DNA of 8,464 bases from Spirochaetaceae bacterium (GTDB lineage: Bacteria; Spirochaetota; Spirochaetia; Treponematales; Breznakiellaceae). Each line of letters starts with the position of its first letter. Within the stretch, counting starts at the first letter, position 1. Both the position numbers and the translations under genes were made by a program. The DNA is taken from the NCBI GenBank assembly GCA_031267475.1, contig JAIRZA010000096.1, forward strand, positions 1-8,464, given 5' to 3'. The notes beneath the pieces were generated by a model. The model worked only from the letters and a program-made list of their open reading frames with translations, did not search any database and was not told where the DNA came from. This document shows positions 1 to 5,816 of the stretch, piece after piece.

Positions 1-16
1 AAACCAAGAGTAACTC

Positions 17-22
17 GAAGGA
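17..22 (+). promoter_or_regulatory. Ribosome-binding site of the MscS-family gene
   Basis: GAAGGA lies 7 nt before the GTG at 30-32. It supports GTG as the start codon. No ATG in this frame gives a better signal-peptide start, and the protein begins with a typical Lys-Lys-hydrophobic signal sequence. The rest of positions 1-29 shows nothing recognisable. Confidence 0.7.
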
Positions 23-29
23 TTGTATT

Positions 30-1409
30 GTGAAAAAGTTTTTTTGTTTATTAGCACTAACCCACACATTTTTATTGACAGGACTTTCCGCGCAAGAAAC
101 CGGCGGCGTAAGCGCGGAAACCGCGGCGGAAACCGCGGCTCCCACAGAAGCCGGCGCGGAAACAACAATAGCCGCTGACGTATTAAACCTCGCGGATGAC
201 ACTATACAAGAAGAATTAAAAGATGTAAGCGACGCCATAGCCGGAGCCGCAACCGAACAAAATTTTCATTTTCTTATACGCACCGGAATCGGGGTCGGCA
301 TATTACTATTACAAATTTTATTAATATGGCTTACATGGAAATTCGCCGCCATTGTAACAAAAAAACTGCAAACATACGGCAAAGAACATTTTCGCCCAAT
401 CCAATTTAAAAAAATAGTTTTAATGGATGTAGATCAGATGCTCCGGCTCTCGGAGAAAATAATAGCCATATTAAAATTAATCGTATTACTACTTCAACTT
501 GTAATCTCTATACCGCTTATATTCCATCAGTTTGACGCAACACGCAATTTAGCCGAAAAGCTGTTTAGTTATATAGCTACACCGCTGAAACGGTTTGTTT
601 TTGGACTAATAAATTATATACCAAATCTATTCGCCATCGCCATCATCCTTATAATCGCAAGTTATATCATGCGCACTATAAAATTTTTCGTGACGCAGAT
701 AGAGCGGAAAAAACTTGTAATTCCGGGTTTTTATCCGGACTGGGCGAAACCAACATTCAACATACTGCGCATACTGATATACGCCTTTACGATAGCGTTC
801 ATTTACCCCTACCTCCCAAATTCTGATTCTGACATCTTCAAAGGCATATCGGTTTTGATAGGCGTTGTTTTTTCATTAAGCTCAAGCTCGATAATAAGCA
901 ACCTAATCGCCGGTATTGTAATGACATATATGCGCCCTTTCCGTATCGGAGACCGCATTAAAATAAACGACGTAACGGGATTCGTTGTTGAACGCGGACC
1001 TATGAGCACACGGGTGCGCACTCATAAAAATGAATTTGTCTCATTTCCAAACCAGATGATATTGAATACAAGCGTTACAAACTATAATTCATCCATCGCG
1101 GACAACTTTGATGGATACATCGTCAACACCACAATAACTATGGGCTACAATATTCCATGGCACGTCGTACATGAAATACTTATCAACGCCGCGTTAAAAA
1201 CTAAATTCACCGAAAAAACACCCGCGCCTTTTGTGAATCAGACAAAACTTGATGATTTTTATTGCTGGTATGAAATAAATACTTATACAAAAAATGTAAG
1301 TATGCTTCCCGCCATATATTCTGATCTATATAAAAATATTCAAGATGGATTTTCCGCGGCAAATATAAGTATGTACGCGCCGCATTACGAAGTAAGGGCA
1401 AAAGGCTAA
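30..1409 (+). CDS. MscS-family mechanosensitive ion channel with N-terminal signal peptide
   Basis: This is probably an inner-membrane, tension-gated channel that releases solutes on hypo-osmotic shock (family knowledge). The 459-residue product starts at a GTG. Residues 1-21 look like a signal peptide (MKK, hydrophobic core, LSA before Gln22). An Ala/Glu/Thr-rich, probably periplasmic stretch follows (about 22-78). Hydrophobic segments lie near 83-109, 144-167, 186-213 and 244-263. The pore helix region is about 268-301 and runs into the conserved MscS motif MRPFRIGDRIKI (301-312). The beta domain follows, with TRVRTHKNEFVSFPNQMIL (327-345), then a C-terminal alpha/beta domain. The usual Gly/Ala-rich pore helix is replaced by a serine-rich FSLSSSSIISNLIAG (281-295), as I recall from larger MscS relatives. 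It is longer than E. coli MscS (286 residues), so it belongs with the mid-sized, multi-helix members. Its local base composition is AT-rich compared with gltD downstream. The family assignment is firm; the gating properties and subfamily are not. Confidence 0.92.
   Translation: MKKFFCLLALTHTFLLTGLSAQETGGVSAETAAETAAPTEAGAETTIAADVLNLADDTIQEELKDVSDAIAGAATEQNFHFLIRTGIGVGILLLQILLIWLTWKFAAIVTKKLQTYGKEHFRPIQFKKIVLMDVDQMLRLSEKIIAILKLIVLLLQLVISIPLIFHQFDATRNLAEKLFSYIATPLKRFVFGLINYIPNLFAIAIILIIASYIMRTIKFFVTQIERKKLVIPGFYPDWAKPTFNILRILIYAFTIAFIYPYLPNSDSDIFKGISVLIGVVFSLSSSSIISNLIAGIVMTYMRPFRIGDRIKINDVTGFVVERGPMSTRVRTHKNEFVSFPNQMILNTSVTNYNSSIADNFDGYIVNTTITMGYNIPWHVVHEILINAALKTKFTEKTPAPFVNQTKLDDFYCWYEINTYTKNVSMLPAIYSDLYKNIQDGFSAANISMYAPHYEVRAKG
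114..139 (+). repeat. In-frame 12-bp tandem duplication in the MscS gene
   Basis: The 12-mer GCGGAAACCGCG occurs at 114-125 and again at 126-137, and the match continues for 2 more bases. It encodes Ala-Glu-Thr-Ala twice (residues 29-36), just after the predicted signal peptide. A looser, related AGAETT follows at 41-46. Copy-number change would alter linker length without shifting the frame. Confidence 0.85.
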
Positions 1410-1469
1410 AGCGGCTATTCGTTATCTTATTTTTTTTATATTATAAAAACGGATTAGCAAAAATAAAAC

Positions 1470-1495
1470 CGTCCGGCGACCCAAATCGCCGGACG
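1470..1495. terminator. GC-rich hairpin 1 upstream of gltD, possible mscS transcript end
   Basis: CGTCCGGCGA (1470-1479) and TCGCCGGACG (1486-1495) form a perfect 10-bp stem around the 6-nt loop CCCAAA. No T-tract follows on the + strand. On the - strand the stem would be followed by GGTTTTATTTTTG, which is T-rich. The structure is certain as sequence. Its role as a transcript 3' end, RNA stabiliser or leader element is inference. Confidence 0.5.
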
Positions 1496-1497
1496 CT

Positions 1498-1519
1498 TCC
1501 GGCGGCCTAATCCGCCGGG
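1498..1519. other. GC-rich hairpin 2 upstream of gltD
   Basis: CCGGCGG (1499-1505) pairs with CCGCCGG (1512-1518) around CCTAAT, and an outer T-G wobble at 1498/1519 can extend the stem. It begins 3 nt after hairpin 1 and shares its GGCG/CGCC sequence blocks, so the two could also pair with each other. It has no T-tract, so it is not a typical intrinsic terminator on the + strand. Confidence 0.55.
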
Positions 1520-1523
1520 CGAC

Positions 1524-1529
1524 TATAAT
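1524..1529 (+). promoter_or_regulatory. TATAAT, possible -10 element of gltD
   Basis: A consensus TATAAT hexamer lies 18 nt before the gltD start codon. The matching -35 position falls in hairpin 2 (GGCGGC), which does not resemble a -35 box. The resulting leader would be only about 12 nt. This is a weak call: an activator-dependent promoter is possible, but so is chance. Confidence 0.2.
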
Positions 1530-1534
1530 ATTTT

Positions 1535-1539
1535 AAAGG
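1535..1539 (+). promoter_or_regulatory. Ribosome-binding site of gltD
   Basis: AAAGG lies 8 nt before the ATG at 1548 and supports that start. The overlapping GGCGGA (1538-1543) is complementary to TCCGCC (1511-1516) in hairpin 2, so the site could be partly masked in an alternative fold. Confidence 0.55.
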
Positions 1540-1547
1540 CGGACGGC

Positions 1548-2996
1548 ATGGGCGATCCAAAAGGTTTTCTAAAAGTAAAGCGCAGGATTTCTGATTACAG
1601 ACCGGTAGAGGAGCGGATTAACGACTACAGCGAGGTTGAAAAACAGCTTTCAGACGACGACCGCCGCGACCAAGCAAGCCGCTGCATGGACTGCGCCGTG
1701 CCTTTCTGTCATTGGGCGTGTCCGCTTGCCAATGTAATGCCGGAATATCAAGACAGGATTTTTCGTGGAGACTGGGCGGGGGCTTGGGCGATTTTACAGG
1801 AAGTTCATCCGTTCCCTGAATTCACAGGCCGCGTCTGCCCCGCCCTATGCGAGGCTTCCTGCGTACTCGGAGTCAATGACGAGCCGGTTACAATACGCCA
1901 AAACGAGCTTGCCGTCATAGAAAAAGCATTTGAACTGGGGCTTGTTAAGCCTCGGCCGCCTAAAAAACGCAACGGCAAGCGTGTAGCCATAGTCGGCGGC
2001 GGGCCGGCTGGTCTTTCAGCGGCATATTTCTTGAACAGGACTGGCTTTAACGTTACGGTTTACGAGGCCGATAAAGCCGTGGGCGGTTATTTGCGCTACG
2101 GCATCCCTAATTTCAAGCTGAATAAAGATTTCATTGACCGCCGAATCGCGGTAATGGCAAAAGAAGGCGTTATTTTTAAGACAAATACCCGTGCCGGCGC
2201 GGGACGCTACGCCTTCGGAACAACCGGACGCGGCGTGGAAATCATAGACGCAAAGAAACTGGAAGCTGAATATGACCTTTTACTGCTGACCATAGGGGCG
2301 CGTGAGCCGCGGGATATTAACATTCCGGGCAGAGAACTTGGCGGCATTGTGCAGGCTTTAGACTTTTTATCCCTGCAAAACCGCACCTTGGCCACAGAGC
2401 AGCACGATTTTGAGCCGGTAAACGCTTTCCGCAAGAAAGTCCTCGTGATAGGCGGCGGCGACACGGGGTCGGACTGTGTAGGCACGGCGAACAGGCAGGG
2501 CGCGGAACAGGTTACTCAAATTGAAGTTATGCCAAAACCGCCGGAGCACCGCAGCCCGAATCAGCCGTGGCCCCTTTGGCCTACCGTTTTCAAGACCTCA
2601 AGCTCTCATCAAGAAGGCTGCGAGCGTCTTTGGTCGGTGAACACTAAATCGTTCCGCGGCAAAGACGGCAAGGTTTCCGCCGTGGATGTCTGCAAAGTTG
2701 AAACCATTATCGAAAACGGACGCCCGGTTTTCAAAGAAATCCCCGGCTCCGCTTTCGAGATTGAAGCTGATCTTGTGCTGCTCGCAATGGGCTTTACCCA
2801 TGTTGTACAGGAGGGGCTTGTGGCTGAACTTGGACTCGCCACAGACGAGCGCGGCAACATACGCACGCAAGGCAGCTTTCATACCTCAAACCCGAAAGTC
2901 TGGGCGGCGGGCGATTCGCGCAACGGGGCGAGCCTTGTCGTCCGCGCCATAGCGGACGGCAAGGCCGCGGCGGAGGCCGTCGTCAGTTCGCTGTAG
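1548..2996 (+). CDS. gltD: Glutamate synthase (NADPH) small subunit
   Basis: The small (beta) subunit takes electrons from NADPH through FAD and passes them via iron-sulfur clusters to the large subunit GltB, which makes glutamate from glutamine and 2-oxoglutarate in the cytoplasm. The 482-residue length fits the family (E. coli GltD has about 472). An N-terminal Fe-S domain has Cys46, Cys49, Cys54, Cys58 and a second group Cys97, Cys101, Cys105. The FAD-binding motif is AIVGGGPAGLSAA (147-159). The NAD(P)H-binding motif is LVIGGGDTGSDC (299-310). A GltD-typical stretch, NQPWPLWPTVFKTSSSHQEG, lies at 338-357. The C-terminal flavin-contact motif AAGDSRNGASLVVRA lies at 453-467. The usual partner gltB is not adjacent: upstream is an MscS channel and downstream a convergent sbcC. 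The gene is visibly richer in G+C than its neighbours. Related flavoproteins (NfnB, dihydropyrimidine dehydrogenase subunits) share the fold, but the WPxWP region favours GltD. Confidence 0.93.
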   Translation: MGDPKGFLKVKRRISDYRPVEERINDYSEVEKQLSDDDRRDQASRCMDCAVPFCHWACPLANVMPEYQDRIFRGDWAGAWAILQEVHPFPEFTGRVCPALCEASCVLGVNDEPVTIRQNELAVIEKAFELGLVKPRPPKKRNGKRVAIVGGGPAGLSAAYFLNRTGFNVTVYEADKAVGGYLRYGIPNFKLNKDFIDRRIAVMAKEGVIFKTNTRAGAGRYAFGTTGRGVEIIDAKKLEAEYDLLLLTIGAREPRDINIPGRELGGIVQALDFLSLQNRTLATEQHDFEPVNAFRKKVLVIGGGDTGSDCVGTANRQGAEQVTQIEVMPKPPEHRSPNQPWPLWPTVFKTSSSHQEGCERLWSVNTKSFRGKDGKVSAVDVCKVETIIENGRPVFKEIPGSAFEIEADLVLLAMGFTHVVQEGLVAELGLATDERGNIRTQGSFHTSNPKVWAAGDSRNGASLVVRAIADGKAAAEAVVSSL

Positions 2997-3010
2997 CCCC
3001 CCCCCCCCCC
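2997..3010. repeat. Poly-C run of 14 (poly-G on the - strand)
   Basis: Fourteen consecutive C residues begin at the first base after the gltD TAG stop. The run lies outside both reading frames, so a length change would not alter either protein. Such tracts mutate readily by strand slippage and are also prone to sequencing error. Confidence 0.95.
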
Positions 3011-3011
3011 A

Positions 3012-3021
3012 ACACACACAC
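3012..3021. repeat. AC dinucleotide repeat, five units
   Basis: Five AC units follow the C14 run after an extra A at 3011. Together they make a low-complexity stretch of about 30 bases in the gap between convergent gltD and sbcC. It has no coding role that I can see. Confidence 0.85.
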
Positions 3022-3053
3022 CACCCAAAAAACGCCCGCCGGATGAAGTTGTT

Positions 3054-5813
3054 TTATAACTTTGATACGCCGCAGCCGGAAAGGCGGCTTCTGCCGCCTC
3101 CGGTTTTTGTAACTTCTATGGACGCGCTTATCTGATCGCGCAATTCTTCAATATGTGAAATTATTCCCGTCAGCTTGCCTTGATTTTGTTTTAGACCGTT
3201 CAGTATATTTATCGTTAATTCAAGACTCGCTTTATCCAACGTGCCGAAACCCTCGTCAAGAAAAAGCGAATCTATGCTTAATTTTGCTGAATTCAATTTT
3301 GACAGACCCAGCGCCAAAGAAAGCGACAGCATGAAACGCTCTCCGCCGGACAAATTAGTTATACCCCGCTCTATCGACCCTTGATAACGGTCGATGATTA
3401 CCGGCAGCAACTCGTCCGAGTCCTGCCGCCCTATCATCACATAACGCTGGCTGCTCATGCTTAGCAAATAATCGTTTGCGTTATGAATCAGCGATTTTAA
3501 CGTGAGCGCCTGCGCGTAATTTTTGAATTTCCAGCCGTCCACGCCGCCTATAGAATCGTCCATCCATTTCCACCGGACGCAAATTTTATCTTGTTCATCA
3601 ATTTCTTTTTTGAGCGCCGCCCGCCGCAGCTTGTCGGCGGCGTTCAACTCAAGTTGCTTTTCTATGCCGCCAATCTCCTTATTCGTTTCTTCAACAGTTA
3701 AAGAGATGCCCCGCTTTTCAAGCTCAATATCTTCGCGCCGAATATCAGGAAGCGTCGGTGCTTCCTGTAGGACGCGCGTAAATCTTGTTTTTTGTTCTTC
3801 TATATTTTTTAATTCAGCGTCAATCTCTATCTTTATTCGTTCAACCTCTGTTATTTTCTCAGCGCCCCAGTTAAAATTTTTCCATGTCTTATATGAATCA
3901 AAACCGCGTAACGCAAAAGCATCCTCCATCACTTTGCGTTTTTCATCAAAAATTTTCCGCAAAGATATATATTTTTCTTCTTTTTCCGTCAACAATTTCG
4001 TAAAATTTTCAACATCCCTCGCATATTCCGATAATTGCTTGTCAATTCGCGCCAAATTCGATACGGAAAGCGCTAGATTTTCTTTGAGTTTTTTTTCAAA
4101 TTTATCTATATCGCCGGCTATAACAAGAGTCCCGCGCTCCGTCTTAAAACCTGACGATTGCTTTTCAAAGGCGGCGGCTTCATCCCGCAAACTAGCAATC
4201 TGCCCCTCGTTGCCCGCTATCGTAGCCTGATTCGCGGCTTGTTTTGCCTCAAAATTTGAAAGTTCCGCCTCTAAACGCGATATTTCAACTTCCAGCTTGT
4301 CAAAATCACGTTCCGCGTCCGCTATCGCCTTTTTCAATTTCGCATTTTCCAGATTAAGGCTTTTCAGCTTCGCTTGTTTTTCAAGCAAACCTGCCTCGTC
4401 ATCACAAAAAGGATGCTCGCGCGACCCGCAAAGCGGGCAAGGCTCCCCGCCGCGTAAACGTTTACGGTTGTCGTCAAACGATGATGTCGATGAAAACGCC
4501 GAAAGTCCGGCGGCGGCCTCCATAACAGCTTCCTGCTTTGCCCTGTTTCCCGCGGTTCCATTTTTTAAGTCCGCCGCCTTGCTTTTCAAACCGGCGGCGT
4601 ATTCTTTAAGTCGGATATTTTTTTCGGCGCGCGCCCCGAAATCCGTTTTAAGCGTCTCGTTGGCTTTCATAAGCGAATCCGTTTTTATACGTCTGTCGGA
4701 AATATTATTGCGCGCTTCCAGAATACGCACGTCTAATTCACGCGCTTTTTTAATACGGGGTTCATTTTCAGATAATTCTTTTTCAGCGAATTCTCTTTCA
4801 CGCGCCGCGATTTCTTTTTTAGGCAGAAGAGCGGCGTGATTTTCATTGGCGGTATTAATATCAACTTTTATTTTTTGTATTTCGTCTTCGAGTTTTTCAT
4901 TTTCATTTTGCGCCTGTTCAAACTGTAAAACTACATCCGCCGCAGACGCGGCTTTCTTAGCCTGTTCCAGATTGATGAATCTTTCTTTTTCATCTTCGGC
5001 TTTTTTTTGCAATGTATCTTTTTTTTTGTCTAATATGATTATTTCTTTTCGTGTATTATCTTGCTCGTCATACTGCTTTAACCGCCCGTCGATTACCGCA
5101 AGTTTTGATTTACTATCTTCAAGCAAAACGTATCCCCGCCTCGTTCTTTCAAGCAAGCAGAGTTCTTCAGATTCAGACAGAATAATTATTTCACTAATTT
5201 TATCTTTTAATGATTTCAATTTATCGTCTTCATCGCCCCTGCGCCTGTGAACCGCCGCGCCTATTTTTGAATATATTTGTGTGCGGCTTATTTTTTCAAG
5301 GATTTCAGAACGTTGTTTTTTTTCGGCTGTCAAAAATGCGTCAAACTTTCCCTGCGGCAGCAGCACGGCGCTGGTAAACTGATCAAAGTCCATGCCGGCA
5401 GCCGCGATAAGTTTGTCGTTTACTTCTCCAATTTTTTCCGCAAGTACAATTTCCTCGCTTCCAAGTTGATAAAAACGGCGCGTACAAGCATTTTGAAAGC
5501 TGGTTCCGCTTTTTGATCTTTTATGCTCCCAGAATGAACGATAGCGTTTTCCGCCGCTTTCAAATTCAACCTGCGCAAAGCATGATGTGCTTCCTTTTGT
5601 CATCACTTCGTTTTGCGTTTTGTTAAATGAATTTTGCCGCGATGTTTTACCGTAAAGCGCGAGGCATAGCGCGTCAAGGATTGATGTTTTACCAGATCCG
5701 GTCGGTCCGTGCAAAATAAAAATACCTTCGTTAAACGCCGGATTTGTAAAATCAATTTTCCATTCACCCGCAAGCGAATTGATATTTTTTAACATTAAAT
5801 TAAGTATTTTCAC
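3054..5813 (-). CDS. sbcC: SbcC, Rad50-like ATPase subunit of the SbcCD nuclease
   Basis: SbcC is the SMC-like ATPase that, with SbcD, processes DNA double-strand ends and cuts hairpins and palindromes. The 919-residue product starts at a GTG. Walker A GPTGSGKT is at residues 36-43, and the Q-loop glutamine is in LLPQGKF (Gln154). A long, charged coiled coil follows from about 190. The zinc-hook motif CPLC has Cys459 and Cys462, almost exactly mid-protein. A second coiled coil runs to about 720. The ABC signature LSGGE has its Ser at 822. Walker B and D-loop are FLDEGFGTLD (Asp853, Glu854). All ATPase motifs are intact, so it looks functional. It is somewhat shorter than E. coli SbcC (1048), which suggests a shorter coiled coil. 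It follows sbcD by 3 nt and is probably translationally coupled. Its last codons contain the terminator of the convergent gltD. I see no strong intrinsic terminator for its own transcript in the 57-nt gap beyond its stop. Confidence 0.95.
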   Translation of the reverse strand: MKILNLMLKNINSLAGEWKIDFTNPAFNEGIFILHGPTGSGKTSILDALCLALYGKTSRQNSFNKTQNEVMTKGSTSCFAQVEFESGGKRYRSFWEHKRSKSGTSFQNACTRRFYQLGSEEIVLAEKIGEVNDKLIAAAGMDFDQFTSAVLLPQGKFDAFLTAEKKQRSEILEKISRTQIYSKIGAAVHRRRGDEDDKLKSLKDKISEIIILSESEELCLLERTRRGYVLLEDSKSKLAVIDGRLKQYDEQDNTRKEIIILDKKKDTLQKKAEDEKERFINLEQAKKAASAADVVLQFEQAQNENEKLEDEIQKIKVDINTANENHAALLPKKEIAAREREFAEKELSENEPRIKKARELDVRILEARNNISDRRIKTDSLMKANETLKTDFGARAEKNIRLKEYAAGLKSKAADLKNGTAGNRAKQEAVMEAAAGLSAFSSTSSFDDNRKRLRGGEPCPLCGSREHPFCDDEAGLLEKQAKLKSLNLENAKLKKAIADAERDFDKLEVEISRLEAELSNFEAKQAANQATIAGNEGQIASLRDEAAAFEKQSSGFKTERGTLVIAGDIDKFEKKLKENLALSVSNLARIDKQLSEYARDVENFTKLLTEKEEKYISLRKIFDEKRKVMEDAFALRGFDSYKTWKNFNWGAEKITEVERIKIEIDAELKNIEEQKTRFTRVLQEAPTLPDIRREDIELEKRGISLTVEETNKEIGGIEKQLELNAADKLRRAALKKEIDEQDKICVRWKWMDDSIGGVDGWKFKNYAQALTLKSLIHNANDYLLSMSSQRYVMIGRQDSDELLPVIIDRYQGSIERGITNLSGGERFMLSLSLALGLSKLNSAKLSIDSLFLDEGFGTLDKASLELTINILNGLKQNQGKLTGIISHIEELRDQISASIEVTKTGGGRSRLSGCGVSKL
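3076..3108 (+). terminator. Intrinsic terminator for gltD, inside the sbcC 3' end
   Basis: CCGG (3076-3079) and AGGCGGC (3082-3088) pair with GCCGCCT (3093-3099) and CCGG (3100-3103). This makes an 11-bp GC-rich stem with a 2-nt AA bulge and a TTCT loop, directly followed by TTTTT (3104-3108). It is oriented to end + strand transcription, 80 nt beyond the gltD stop. The same bases encode about residues 903-913 near the SbcC C-terminus. On the - strand the stem is not followed by T residues, so it should act in one direction only. Confidence 0.75.
5001..5027 (-). repeat. Poly-A runs (A8 and A9) within the sbcC coding strand
   Basis: T8 at 5001-5008 and T9 at 5019-5027 on the + strand read as A8 and A9 in sbcC. 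They encode Lys-rich coiled-coil sequence (DKKKDTLQKK, starting at Asp262). The frame is intact as given. Slippage at either run would truncate SbcC before its zinc hook. Confidence 0.8.
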
Positions 5814-5816
5814 ATC

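Larger units (their letters stand above)
1410..1547. other. Intergenic region between the MscS gene and gltD
   Basis: The first half (1410-1469) is AT-rich. It has a T8 run at 1430-1437 and an AT-only near-palindrome at 1433-1449 with 8-base arms around a central T. The second half (1470-1519) contains two consecutive GC-rich hairpins. A TATAAT at 1524-1529 and the gltD ribosome-binding site come next. No small ORF with a convincing ribosome-binding site is seen. Confidence 0.7.

Noticed and set aside
1430..1449. T8 run and AT near-palindrome after mscS as an intrinsic terminator
   Set aside because: No GC-rich stem precedes the T-run, and the palindrome is all A/T and would be a weak hairpin. 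It is described under the intergenic region only.
2997..3010. Poly-C tract as an on/off frameshift switch for gltD or sbcC
   Set aside because: It begins after the gltD stop codon and lies beyond the sbcC stop on the other strand, so length changes cannot shift either reading frame.
3027..3042. Minus-strand terminator for sbcC (T6 preceded by GC-rich sequence)
   Set aside because: The GC block (CCGGCGGGCG on the - strand) does not fold into a stable stem, so no terminator is called.
3523..4230. Long + strand open frame (235 codons) opposite sbcC
   Set aside because: It is a Ser/Phe-rich mirror of the sbcC coiled-coil codons, has no ribosome-binding site or recognisable domain, and overlaps a gene with all its ATPase motifs intact.
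4297..4839. Another + strand open frame (180 codons) opposite sbcC
   Set aside because: It has the same Ser/Ala/Phe-rich shadow composition and lies opposite the zinc-hook region. There is no independent support.
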